In this document: piece after piece, positions 53,009 through 61,008 of the stretch
Position numbering within the stretch: position 1 is the first letter of the stretch
How the letters are laid out: each line of letters opens with the position of its first letter
Assembly (NCBI RefSeq): GCF_000617845.2
Contig: NZ_DF820425.1
Span: 4,887,725 to 4,951,724 of the forward strand
Length of the DNA: 64,000 nt
From: Bradyrhizobium sp. DOA9
GTDB lineage: Bacteria; Pseudomonadota; Alphaproteobacteria; Rhizobiales; Xanthobacteraceae
Reading direction: 5' to 3'
Notes under the pieces: model-generated
Told to the model about the DNA's origin: nothing
Database searches by the model: none
The model's input: the letters and a program-made list of their open reading frames with translations, nothing else
Made by a program: the position numbers and the translations under genes

Positions 53009-53518
53009 TCACTTCCTTCCCAAAAAGTCCTTCTTCACCAGCTCGACGCCGGCGTGCCGCAGCAGGTCGTAGGCCGTGGTGACGTGGAAGAAGAATTGCG
53101 GGACGCTGAACGTCAGCAGCAGCGTCCGCCCTGTGAACGGCAGCTCGGTGCCGTTCTTCAATCTGAAGAAGACATTGCGTTCTGCCGCCGCATCGATCTC
53201 GGCGCGCGGCAGGCTCTCGATGAACTCGATGGACGTTGCGATGCGCGCCTGCAGCCCGGCCATGTCGTGCTCCAGCGCCGGCAGCGCCACTGGCTCGCAC
53301 TGCGCCAGCAGGGCCGGCGCGACCGTGGCATGGCGGCAGGCTTCGCCCACCTGCTGGGCGAGGTCATACATGTTCGGCGCAAGGCGCATCCCGAGCAGCA
53401 CCGCCGGATTGAACTTGCGGGCCTCGGCGTAAGCGACGCCCTTGTCGAGCAGCACGGACAGATTGCGCAGATAAGGCACGAAGAGGCTAACCGAGGCCTC
53501 GTATAGCGAAATCGTCAC
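53009..53518 (-). CDS. DUF1993 family protein
   Basis: The 169-aa protein starts MTISLYEASVSLFVPYLRNL and contains LLGMRLAPNMYDLAQQVGEA, VPQFFFHVTTAYDLLRHAGV ELVKKDFLG. The pattern matches DUF1993, a DinB-like helical family whose members carry conserved His (FFHVTTAYDLLR) and may bind a metal. It is convergent with the acidic protein (3 bases apart). Function is unknown. Confidence 0.82.
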   Translation of the reverse strand: MTISLYEASVSLFVPYLRNLSVLLDKGVAYAEARKFNPAVLLGMRLAPNMYDLAQQVGEACRHATVAPALLAQCEPVALPALEHDMAGLQARIATSIEFIESLPRAEIDAAAERNVFFRLKNGTELPFTGRTLLLTFSVPQFFFHVTTAYDLLRHAGVELVKKDFLGRK

Positions 53519-53620
53519 CCCAAGCTTCCTTTCAATTCTGCCTCGCCAGCGACGGGCATCTGGTCTAAATCCAGGTCAGGAGAGCTGTACAATGACAGCT
53601 CGGGCCTGGGTGGAAAAGAG

Positions 53621-54403
53621 ATGACCGTTCGAGTTTTGGCGGCTTTGGCCGTGGCGCTGCTGATGAACCTTTCGGCCCATGCCCAGCAGGCGGCGCCCTC
53701 GCGTCTCGACGAGATCATGAAGCGCGGCAGCTTGCGCGTCGGCATGACCGGCGACTACAAGCCGTTCACCTATCTCGACAAGACCACGCAGCAATTCTCT
53801 GGCTTCGATGTCGACATGGCGGAGGCGCTCGGCAAGGCGCTCGGGGTCAAGGTCGAATTCGTAGCCACGGCCTGGCCGAAGCTGATGAGGGATTTCGAAG
53901 CGGATCAGTTCGATATCGCCATGGGCGGCGTGTCGGTGACGCTCGATCGCCAGAGGAAAGGCCTGTTCTCCACACCGATCATGCGCGAGGGCAAGACGCC
54001 GATCGCGCGCTGCGCCGACGTCGGCAAGTACCAGACGCTGCCAGACATCGACAAGAAAGGCACCCGAATCATCGTCAATCCCGGCGGCACCAACGAACGT
54101 TTCGCCCGCGCCAACATCAAGGAGGCCGAGATCACCGTGTTCCCCGACAACACCGTGATCTTCGACGAGATCGCCAAGGGCAATGCCGACCTGATGATGA
54201 CGGACGCCTCCGAGACGCGCTACCAGCAGAAGCAGCACGCCGGCGTGCTCTGCGCGGTGCATCCGGAAAAGCCGTTCGATTTTTCGGAGAAGGCCTATTG
54301 GCTCCAGCGCGACATGGCGCTCAAGGCCTTCGTCGACCAATGGCTGCACATTGCGATGGAAGACGGCACCTACAAGAAAATCTACGCGGCGTGGTTTGAC
54401 TGA
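53621..54403 (+). CDS. Periplasmic PheC-like cyclohexadienyl (prephenate/arogenate) dehydratase
   Basis: This 260-aa protein has a signal peptide ending near HAQQ and then a family-3 solute-binding fold: LRVGMTGDYKPFTYLDKTTQ, SGFDVDMAEALGKALGVKVE. It also carries segments I recall from P. aeruginosa PheC: WPKLMRDFEADQFDIAMGGV, IVNPGGTNERFARANI and DLMMTDASETR. E198 in DASETR aligns with the Glu that enzymatic PheC uses as general acid and that transporters lack. PheC makes phenylpyruvate or phenylalanine in the periplasm. A plain transport receptor is the alternative. Confidence 0.72.
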   Translation: MTVRVLAALAVALLMNLSAHAQQAAPSRLDEIMKRGSLRVGMTGDYKPFTYLDKTTQQFSGFDVDMAEALGKALGVKVEFVATAWPKLMRDFEADQFDIAMGGVSVTLDRQRKGLFSTPIMREGKTPIARCADVGKYQTLPDIDKKGTRIIVNPGGTNERFARANIKEAEITVFPDNTVIFDEIAKGNADLMMTDASETRYQQKQHAGVLCAVHPEKPFDFSEKAYWLQRDMALKAFVDQWLHIAMEDGTYKKIYAAWFD

Positions 54404-54404
54404 C

Positions 54405-54905
54405 ATGCGAAGGGAATTGACGGTCGCAATCGCGCTCGGGATCGGCGGGGTCGACAGTGCGCTCGCGCAGACGACGTTCACACCCGCGACCGGGCCGACC
54501 TGCAAGGACGAGTCGACAGAGGAGCTCGGTCTGTGGACATGCCCGGGGCCGGCCGGCTACGTGATCCGCTTTGCCGACGAGGGCAACATCGTATCGCTCA
54601 CGATCGCGCCTCGGCGCGAGATCGAGAAGGTGTCCGGGCCGACCGCGCAATGGCGCGGTGCCGGCAAGTCGTTCGGCGGGAAGGTGCAATGGATCATGCG
54701 TGCCGGCGTCCCAAGGGCTGCGGTGATCCGCACCTGGCGAACGGTCGGCGAGGATGAGAAGGAGCTCCAGGAGCTCTCCGTGTTCGCGGTCAATGGCAAG
54801 AATGCCTGCCTCGTGGATTCGGTCGATATCCATACCGACAAGGCGAACGATGCGGCGCTGGCCCGCGCCCAACGGGCGGCCAGCGAGGGATGTCCGCAGA
54901 AGTAG
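54405..54905 (+). CDS. Exported hypothetical protein, 166 aa
   Basis: ATG 54405 lies one base after the PheC-like stop. A signal peptide (MRRELTVAIALGIGGVDSAL AQ) precedes a globular domain with Cys pairs: TCKDESTEELGLWTCPGPAG and NACLVDSVDIH, EGCPQK. Disulfides are likely in the periplasm. It is probably co-transcribed with the PheC-like gene. Function is unknown. Confidence 0.7.
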   Translation: MRRELTVAIALGIGGVDSALAQTTFTPATGPTCKDESTEELGLWTCPGPAGYVIRFADEGNIVSLTIAPRREIEKVSGPTAQWRGAGKSFGGKVQWIMRAGVPRAAVIRTWRTVGEDEKELQELSVFAVNGKNACLVDSVDIHTDKANDAALARAQRAASEGCPQK

Positions 54906-54981
54906 ACGTCACCGTCCAACTCTGGACCGAGTTCGGCGTTATTGAACCAAGGTCCGTACGAGCACGACACATACCGAGAAC

Positions 54982-54997
54982 AGTGATCTAGATCACT
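54982..54997 (+). promoter_or_regulatory. Perfect 16-bp palindrome, CRP/FNR-type box or terminator
   Basis: AGTGATCTAGATCACT is perfectly symmetric and matches the spacing GTGAT-N4-ATCAC of CRP/FNR-family sites; the rhizobial FixK/FNR consensus is TTGAT-N4-ATCAA. It lies about 60 bases before the DUF2147 gene start. It is followed by TTTTT, so it could equally be a short terminator for the preceding gene. Confidence 0.45.
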
Positions 54998-55057
54998 TTT
55001 TGCAAGCGAGCCGGCGCGTAAGCGTCGGTGCGGGGACCACCTGTTCAGGAGACGGAA

Positions 55058-55957
55058 ATGAGGAAGCTGTTGGCCACGGCCGCATTCCTTTTGGCGAGCA
55101 CCGCCGCGCAGGCGCAATACACCTTCGAATATGGCGGGCGCACCATCCGCATCGATCCGGACCGCGGCACGGTGCAGATCCCGGGCGTCTACGACAACAC
55201 TGGCCAGGGCAAGCAGAAGAAGGCCAAGAAGAACGAGACGGCGCCGCAGCAGGCCACGGTCGACCCGCAAGCGCCGCCTGCTCCGGCTCCGGCCCCCGCG
55301 CCTGCTGCGCCGCCCGCAGCCGTGCAAGCGCCCGCGGCTGTGCAAGCGCCCGCGGCTGCCGCAGTCGCGCCACCGGCTGCCGCCGTCGCTCCGCCACCTG
55401 CACCGCCGCCAGCAGCTCCTCCGCCGGCGACGACCGCCGCCACCACGCCGGCCCAAACGGCCGTTGCGCCGCCGCCCGCACCGCCTCCGGCCCCCGTTCC
55501 GGTCGAGCAGCAAGCCGCGCCCGCCGGTGCGCCGGCGCCCGCCCCGACCGTGGCTGCCGCCCCGCCGGCTCCACCTCCGCCACCCGCTCCGGCTCCCGCT
55601 CGCGTCCAGGCGGCCGCAGTGCCACCTGCTCCGTTGACTGCGCCCACCCGCGATCTCAGCTCGCCGGTCGGCGTCTGGCTCACCGAAGAGAAGGAAGGCA
55701 AGGTCCGCATCGAGCAATGCGGCACCAACCTCTGCGGCTATTCGGTCGACAGCAAGTCGAACCAGAACGGCGAGCAGGTGCTGATCAACATGAAGCCCGG
55801 CAAGGACCAGAAATGGTCCGGCCGCATCCTCGACCCCAACTCGGGCTCGACCTACGATTCGACCATCGCAATGAAGGGCACCGACCGGCTGCGCGTGCAG
55901 GGCTGCGCCTTCGGCGGCATGTTCTGCGGCGGCCAGACCTGGACGCGGGTGAACTGA
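55058..55957 (+). CDS. DUF2147 exported protein with long Pro/Ala-rich region
   Basis: The 299-aa protein (ATG 55058 after AGGAG) has a signal peptide ending at AQAQ. Residues about 70-200 are almost only Pro, Ala and Val. The C-terminal ~100 residues (SPVGVWLTEEKEGKVRIEQC GTNLCGY, MKPGKDQKWSGRILDPNSG, LRVQGCAFGGMFCGGQTW) are the DUF2147 domain, with paired cysteines. Members are periplasmic and of unknown function. A strong terminator follows. Confidence 0.88.
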   Translation: MRKLLATAAFLLASTAAQAQYTFEYGGRTIRIDPDRGTVQIPGVYDNTGQGKQKKAKKNETAPQQATVDPQAPPAPAPAPAPAAPPAAVQAPAAVQAPAAAAVAPPAAAVAPPPAPPPAAPPPATTAATTPAQTAVAPPPAPPPAPVPVEQQAAPAGAPAPAPTVAAAPPAPPPPPAPAPARVQAAAVPPAPLTAPTRDLSSPVGVWLTEEKEGKVRIEQCGTNLCGYSVDSKSNQNGEQVLINMKPGKDQKWSGRILDPNSGSTYDSTIAMKGTDRLRVQGCAFGGMFCGGQTWTRVN

Positions 55958-55984
55958 GATCCGCCTGATCGTTCTTACGCAGAC

Positions 55985-56018
55985 AAGGGGCCCGCGATGC
56001 GGGCCCCTTTGCTTTTTG
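55985..56018 (+). terminator. Rho-independent terminator
   Basis: AAGGGGCCCGC and GCGGGCCCCTT form a perfect stem with loop GAT, ending in TTTGCTTTTTG. It terminates the DUF2147 transcript. Confidence 0.85.
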
Positions 56019-56136
56019 CGCCCCGCCGTGCCGACGTGCGCAGGCTCACACAGCCTCCTGTGCACGTGACAGCCCTCACATCGCCGGTTCCGCACGCGTG
56101 TCACGGTCCCCGCATGGTCAACCACAGGGGCGTGTC

Positions 56137-56493
56137 ATGAACGCGTTTCGCAAGGCTCTATTCGCCACCGCCGTCGTCATCGCTGTCCCGCTCGCGCAGG
56201 CCGACGCTGCGACAAGCACGTTCGATGGCGCGTGGAACGTCCGCATCGCTTCATCAAGCCAGGCCTGCGGCAACGGCGCGACTGTCGCGATCGGCATCAA
56301 TAATGGTCAGATCGCCTCGAGCAGCACCGCCGTGACGGCGTCGGGCCGCGTCGCCGATGCCGGCAACATCAAGGTCACCCTGAGCACCGGCATCAAGCGT
56401 GCCGTCGGCTTCGGCCGGCTCAGCGGCGCGTCCGGCTCCGGCACCTGGCGCGGCGCGATGTGCACGGGCACGTGGACGGCGGAGAAGATGTAA
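56137..56493 (+). CDS. Exported hypothetical protein, 118 aa
   Basis: ATG 56137 follows AGGGG. A signal peptide (MNAFRKALFATAVVIAVPLA QA) ends near ADAA, and the mature part reads STFDGAWNVRIASSSQACGN, VAIGINNGQIASSSTAVTAS, GSGTWRGAMCTGTWTAEKM. Beta-rich with two Cys, it resembles a small envelope module found in other Bradyrhizobium exported proteins. Function is unknown. Confidence 0.68.
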   Translation: MNAFRKALFATAVVIAVPLAQADAATSTFDGAWNVRIASSSQACGNGATVAIGINNGQIASSSTAVTASGRVADAGNIKVTLSTGIKRAVGFGRLSGASGSGTWRGAMCTGTWTAEKM

Positions 56494-56498
56494 GTGCC

Positions 56499-56590
56499 GT
56501 GTCCTGGACAAGCAGCAACGCGGAGCGTTGCTGCGCAGAGCCGGGACCCAGTGCTCTCAGTGGTGCGAAGACTCTGGGCCCCCGGGGGCA
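56499..56590. repeat. Interspersed palindromic repeat (Bradyrhizobium type)
   Basis: A 10-bp stem GCAGCAACGC/GCGTTGCTGC with loop GGA is followed by GCAGAGCCGGGACCCA, the end pattern of a dispersed repeat that I associate with Bradyrhizobium genomes. It fills the gap between a hypothetical gene and the cupin gene. Confidence 0.6.
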
Positions 56591-56596
56591 CGCGAA

Positions 56597-57001
56597 CTAA
56601 CCCACCGCCGCCCCGTACTCCGCGTCTGTCACCGGCTCCAGCCAGGTCGAGTAGACGCCGTCGAGCGCTTCCTGCATGGCGATGTGGCACATGCCGTTGC
56701 TCGGTGACGCCCCGTGCCAGTGCACTTCACCCGGCGGAATCCAGACGGTGTCGCCGGGACGGATTTCCTGGACCGGGCCGCCCTTGGTCTGGACGCGGCC
56801 AACGCCCGAGATCACGTAGAGCGTCTGCCCGAGCGGATGATGGTGCCAGTTGGTGCGTGCGCCCGGCTCGAATGCGACACGCGAGACGTTCAGCCGCGCG
56901 GGCGCCGGGGCCATGTTGATGGGGTCCTGCCACACGGTGCCGGTGAAGTGTTCCTTCGGCGCCTGGCGGGTCGGCCGCGTGCCGGCGAGCGTGATGTCCA
57001 T
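56597..57001 (-). CDS. Cupin domain protein
   Basis: The 134-aa single-domain cupin has the two motifs PGARTNWHHHPLGQTLYVISG (metal-binding His-His-His) and PGDTVWIPPGEVHWHGASPS. It has no signal peptide. It follows the RraA-family gene by 23 bases and probably belongs to the same transcript. The substrate is unknown, but the type includes gentisate- and carboxymuconolactone-like small-molecule enzymes. Confidence 0.85.
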   Translation of the reverse strand: MDITLAGTRPTRQAPKEHFTGTVWQDPINMAPAPARLNVSRVAFEPGARTNWHHHPLGQTLYVISGVGRVQTKGGPVQEIRPGDTVWIPPGEVHWHGASPSNGMCHIAMQEALDGVYSTWLEPVTDAEYGAAVG

Positions 57002-57024
57002 GAGGGTCCTCGTTTCCTTGTCCG

Positions 57025-57723
57025 TTACTTCTTGCTGGCGGCGTAGCGCGCCTTGGTCTCGGCGTTCATGGGATAGAGGCCCGGCAGCACCGCGCCGTTG
57101 TTCACCTCACCCACGATCCAGGCTTCCATCCGCTCCTGCTCGACGCCCTCATTGAGGACGTGGTCGAGCATCGCCTGCGGGATCAGCACGCAGCCGTCCT
57201 GGTCGGCGACCACGATGTCGTTCGGGAAGACGGCAACGCCGCCGCAGCCGATCGGCTCGCCCCAGCCGACGAAAGTGAGGCCCGCAACCGACGGCGGCGC
57301 GGCATAGCCGTCGCACCACACCGGCAGATTGGTGCCGAGCACGCCCTCGACGTCACGCACGACGCCGTCGGTGACGAGCGCGGTGACGCCGCGCTTGACC
57401 ATGCGCGCGCAAAGGATGTCGCCGAAGATGCCGGCATCTTTGATGCCCATGGCATCGACCACGGCGATGCAGCCCTCCGGCATCGCCTCGATCGCGGTGC
57501 GGGTCGAGATCGGTGACGACCAGGATTCCGGCGTCGCCAGATCCTCGCGCGCCGGCACGAAGCGCAGCGTGAAGGCCGGTCCCACCAGCCGCGGCAGGCC
57601 GGGCCGCAGCGGACGCGCGCCCCGCATCCACACATTGCGCAGGCCCTTCTTCAGCAGGACCGTGGTGATGGTGGCGGTGGTGATGCCGGCGAGGGTCTTG
57701 CGGGCTTCGGGGGATAGCGACAT
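57025..57723 (-). CDS. RraA family protein (possible 4-hydroxy-4-methyl-2-oxoglutarate aldolase)
   Basis: The 232-aa protein starts at ATG 57723 (MSLSPEARKTLAGITTATIT). The RraA fold signatures are present: GIFGDILCARMVKRGVTALV TDGVVRDVEGV with the Arg-Asp pair of the aldolase group, and NDIVVADQDGCVLIP. Family members are either RNase E inhibitors or metal-dependent oxo-acid aldolases; the paired cupin favours the enzyme role, which is inference. Confidence 0.85.
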   Translation of the reverse strand: MSLSPEARKTLAGITTATITTVLLKKGLRNVWMRGARPLRPGLPRLVGPAFTLRFVPAREDLATPESWSSPISTRTAIEAMPEGCIAVVDAMGIKDAGIFGDILCARMVKRGVTALVTDGVVRDVEGVLGTNLPVWCDGYAAPPSVAGLTFVGWGEPIGCGGVAVFPNDIVVADQDGCVLIPQAMLDHVLNEGVEQERMEAWIVGEVNNGAVLPGLYPMNAETKARYAASKK

Positions 57724-57980
57724 GGACGAGAACGAGCTCCGGGGTGCGGGAAAGAACGCGCGCATCTTGCGAGCCGAGCGGTTTCCGTCAAGGGCAAAGA
57801 GGCTGGCAATTACGCAGGGCCGCCGGGCTGTTATGCGATGCGATAACAAGGGTTTATCGTGCGCCCTTGGATTAATTTATTGGACTTGCGGGCACATTTA
57901 CGCGAAGCAGGGACACGCGGAACTCAAGGTCGAGCCCGCATTCCGAGAAGCCCGATACCGACAGCGCAACCGACAGCTCA

Positions 57981-58712
57981 ATGGCCGCGACGCTTCCCCC
58001 GCCCCGCCTTCTGCCCAGTGGCGACAGTGCCGTCACGGTCGAGTTCAGCCGCACCATCGACGACGATGCCAACCAGCGCGTGCTGGCGCTCGACAAGGCG
58101 CTTGCCGCTGCGCCCATCGACGGCATCACCGAGACCGTGCCGACCTATCGCTCGCTGCTGATCCACTACGATCCCGGCAAGATCGGCTTCGATGCGCTGG
58201 GCGAAAAGATCCTCCCGATCGCCACCCGGCCGCTGCCGCCGGTCACCAAAGCGCGCCGCTGGCGCGTTCCCGTCGCCTATGGCGGTGAGCACGGCATCGA
58301 TCTCGAGGACGTCGCCAAGACGCTGGGCACCACGCCGGATGACATCGTCATCAGGCATTCGGGCGGCGACTACAAGGTTGCCATGATCGGCTTCACGCCG
58401 GGTTGGTCCTATCTCAGCGGCCTCGACAAATTCCTGCACATGTCGCGGCGGCAATCGCCGCGGCTGCTGACGCCATCAGGCACGATCTCGATCGGTGGCA
58501 TCCAGGCCGGCATCCAGTGCCTGGCCGCCCCGAGCGGCTGGCACCTGCTCGGCCGCACCCCGGTGCGGACCTATCAGCTCCACCGCAATCCGACCTTTCT
58601 CACCGAGCCCGGTGACCGCGTCACGTTCTACGCCATCGACCACAAGACGTTCGAGGACATGGACCGCGCCGCGGAAGCCGGCGAGATCGTCGCCGAGCAG
58701 GTGGACGCATGA
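57981..58712 (+). CDS. pxpB: 5-oxoprolinase subunit PxpB (KipI)
   Basis: PxpB works with PxpA and PxpC to hydrolyse 5-oxoproline to glutamate using ATP. The 243-aa product has the KipI pattern (LLPSGDSAVTVEFSRTIDDD, RWRVPVAYGGEHGIDLEDVA, IGFTPGWSYLSGLDKFLHM). Its stop overlaps the pxpC start by four bases. The context makes the whole pxp set. Confidence 0.93.
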   Translation: MAATLPPPRLLPSGDSAVTVEFSRTIDDDANQRVLALDKALAAAPIDGITETVPTYRSLLIHYDPGKIGFDALGEKILPIATRPLPPVTKARRWRVPVAYGGEHGIDLEDVAKTLGTTPDDIVIRHSGGDYKVAMIGFTPGWSYLSGLDKFLHMSRRQSPRLLTPSGTISIGGIQAGIQCLAAPSGWHLLGRTPVRTYQLHRNPTFLTEPGDRVTFYAIDHKTFEDMDRAAEAGEIVAEQVDA

Positions 58713-59746
58713 GCCGGCTCGTCGTTGCCAGCATCGGCCCTGCCAGCTCGGTCCAGGACGGCGGCCGCCACGGCGCGCAGCGCTACGGCCTGACGGTGAG
58801 CGGGGCGATGGACCGGCTGTCGCTTGCGGCTGCGAACACGCTGGTCGGAAACGAGCCGTTCGCGGCCGCGATCGAGATCGGCCCGTTCGGCGCCTCCTTC
58901 ACCGCCCGCGACGGCGCCGTGCGCGTGGCGATATCGGGCGCGCCGCGCAATGCGGACATCGCCGGCAGCCCGGTCGCGATGGACAGCTCGGTGACGCTGA
59001 AAGACGGCCAGACGCTGACGCTCGGCTTTGCCCGCGGCGGCGCCTTCACGTATCTGGCGATCGAAGGCGCCATCAAGGGCGAACAGGTGTTCGGCAGTCT
59101 CGCCGTGAACGCGCGCGCCGGCCTCGGCAGCCCCTACCCGCGCCCACTCCAGGCCGGTGACGAGTTCACTGTCGATGCCGCCAGCGGTGCCGAGGAGCTG
59201 CGTATCGAGCTGCCGAAGCCGGCGACAGGTCCGATCCGCGTGCTGCTCGGACCGCAGGACGACGAGTTCGACGACGCCAACAAGGCGCTGTTCCTGGATA
59301 GCGGGTGGAAGATCTCGGCGACCTCCGACCGCATGGGCTACCGGCTCGAGGGCCCCGCGATCAAGCATCTGCACGGCCACAACATCGTCTCCGACGGCAC
59401 GGTGAACGGCAGCATCCAGGTTCCCGGCAACGGCGCGCCGATCGCGCTGATGATGGATCGCGGCACCTCCGGCGGCTATCCGAAGATCGCAACGGTGATC
59501 ACGGCCGACATCGGCCGCCTCGCCCAGACCTCGGCAGGAACCGCGTTTCGCTTCAAGGCGGTCAGCATGGCCGAAGCGCAGGACGAGGCGCGCAAGTTCG
59601 CGCAAACGATCCGCAGCCTGCCCGATCGCCTGCGCTCCTCCGACACCGTCACGCTCAACATCGAGGCGCTCAGCGATGCTAATGTGGCGGGCTATGCGGT
59701 CAGCGCAGTCGATTCCGGGACCTGGCAGGTCACGGCGGAGCCGTAA
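58709..59746 (+). CDS. pxpC: 5-oxoprolinase subunit PxpC (KipA)
   Basis: The 345-aa protein is the KipA/PxpC partner. It begins MSRLVVASIGPASSVQDGGR HGAQRYGLTVSGAMD and shows RVLLGPQDDEFDD, GYRLEGPAIKHL and LMMDRGTSGGYPKIATVITA. It forms a complex with PxpB that activates or delivers 5-oxoproline. Its start overlaps pxpB by four bases, and pxpA follows after 32 bases. Confidence 0.93.
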   Translation: MSRLVVASIGPASSVQDGGRHGAQRYGLTVSGAMDRLSLAAANTLVGNEPFAAAIEIGPFGASFTARDGAVRVAISGAPRNADIAGSPVAMDSSVTLKDGQTLTLGFARGGAFTYLAIEGAIKGEQVFGSLAVNARAGLGSPYPRPLQAGDEFTVDAASGAEELRIELPKPATGPIRVLLGPQDDEFDDANKALFLDSGWKISATSDRMGYRLEGPAIKHLHGHNIVSDGTVNGSIQVPGNGAPIALMMDRGTSGGYPKIATVITADIGRLAQTSAGTAFRFKAVSMAEAQDEARKFAQTIRSLPDRLRSSDTVTLNIEALSDANVAGYAVSAVDSGTWQVTAEP

Positions 59747-59778
59747 GCGACAACAAGACCAGAGGCGGAGAGCAACCC

Positions 59779-60549
59779 ATGACAACAGTCGATCTAAATT
59801 GCGACCTCGGCGAAGGTTTTGGCGCCTGGGAGATGGGCAACGACGCCGCGATGATTGAGCTCGCAAGCTCGGTCAACGTCGCCTGCGGCTTCCATGCCGG
59901 TGATCCCGACATCATGCGCCGGACGGTGGAGCTGGCGAAAGCGCGCGGCGTCTCGGTCGGCGCGCATCCCGGCTATCGCGACCTGCACGGCTTCGGCCGG
60001 CATCCGATCGCGGGGCTCAAGGCCTCCGAGATCGAGAATCTCGTCGCCTACCAGATCGGCGCGCTGCAGGCGATCGCGACCGCGGCCGGCCACAAGGTCA
60101 CCCATGTGAAGGCGCATGGCGCGCTCTCCAACGTCGCCTGCGAGGACGACATGACGGCGAAGGCGATCGCCGCCGGCATCAAGGCGGTCGATCCCGGCCT
60201 GATCTTCGTCGTGCTCGCCAATTCCAAGCTGGTGAAGGCCGGCGAAGCGGCCAACCTGCCGATGGTGCACGAGGTGTTCGCCGACCGCGCCTATGAGGAC
60301 GACGGCAACCTCGTGTCACGCAAGAAGCCGGGCGCGGTGCTGCACGACGCCAAGACGATCGCCGATCGCGTGGTGCGCATGGTGCAGGAGGGCGCGGTGG
60401 TGTCGGTCACAGGCAAGGTCATCAAGATGCGCACGGATACGGTCTGCATCCACGGCGACACGCCCGGCGCGGTCGAGATCGCGCGGACGTTGCGTCAGGC
60501 GTTGAAGGCTGCGGGGATTGAAGTGGCGCCGTTCAAGCGCGGGGCGTGA
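59779..60549 (+). CDS. pxpA: 5-oxoprolinase subunit PxpA (LamB/YcsF)
   Basis: PxpA is the LamB/YcsF-type subunit of the ATP-dependent 5-oxoprolinase. The 256-aa product has the family opening VDLNCDLGEGFGAWEMGNDA, then VNVACGFHAGDPDIM, VGAHPGYRDLHGFGR, THVKAHGALSNVA and KMRTDTVCIHGDTPGAVEIA. It is the third gene of the pxpBCA set. Confidence 0.94.
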   Translation: MTTVDLNCDLGEGFGAWEMGNDAAMIELASSVNVACGFHAGDPDIMRRTVELAKARGVSVGAHPGYRDLHGFGRHPIAGLKASEIENLVAYQIGALQAIATAAGHKVTHVKAHGALSNVACEDDMTAKAIAAGIKAVDPGLIFVVLANSKLVKAGEAANLPMVHEVFADRAYEDDGNLVSRKKPGAVLHDAKTIADRVVRMVQEGAVVSVTGKVIKMRTDTVCIHGDTPGAVEIARTLRQALKAAGIEVAPFKRGA

Positions 60550-60563
60550 GGCACGACAGCTGC

Positions 60564-60655
60564 CGTAGGGTGGGCAAAGCGAAGCGTGCCCACCGGATTG
60601 ATCTTATGTCGAGAGATGGTGGGCACGGCGCAAGCGCGCCTTTGCCCACCCTACG
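60564..60655. repeat. Long interspersed palindrome (Bradyrhizobium type)
   Basis: CGTAGGGTGGGCAAAGCGAA GCGTGCCCACC at one end and its near-complement GGTGGGCACGGCGCAAGCGC ending in TTTGCCCACCCTACG at the other enclose about 25 bases. This 92-base structure is a dispersed Bradyrhizobium repeat as I recall it. It lies directly after pxpA and may also end that transcript. Confidence 0.75.
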
Positions 60656-60661
60656 AGACCT

Positions 60662-60814
60662 TCAAAACGGATGCACCGACAGCGTCCCGAACACGATCGC
60701 CGCGATCACCGCAAACGCGCTGTACATCGCAACGTGGTGCATGCTCGCCCCGGTCCGGCGCGAGAGCGAGCGCGCGTAGAAGTGCAGCCTGGCTTCCGCC
60801 GATAGTTCGCGCAT
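60662..60814 (-). CDS. Small membrane protein, 50 aa
   Basis: ATG 60814 has GGAG eight bases upstream. The product reads MRELSAEARLHFYARSLSRR TGASMHHVAMYSAFAVIAAI then VFGTLSVHPF: a basic N-terminal helix followed by one membrane helix. It ends just inside the dispersed repeat's edge. Function is unknown. Confidence 0.6.
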   Translation of the reverse strand: MRELSAEARLHFYARSLSRRTGASMHHVAMYSAFAVIAAIVFGTLSVHPF

Positions 60815-61008
60815 GGTCGATCTCCAACGCCCCATTTGCGGGAGTATGAAGGATCAACCAGGGCGGGAGGCAAGATGGTGGCGGAAATAGCGATGCGCCT
60901 TCTCCGACCGCGCCACATCGGAGATGCAAATTCTCTGCAGATGCTGGTTCCGAGAATCTTATTCGTTCAAATCCGAGCCAGTTGGAACCGGCTCGGGCCA
61001 CAGCGGGC

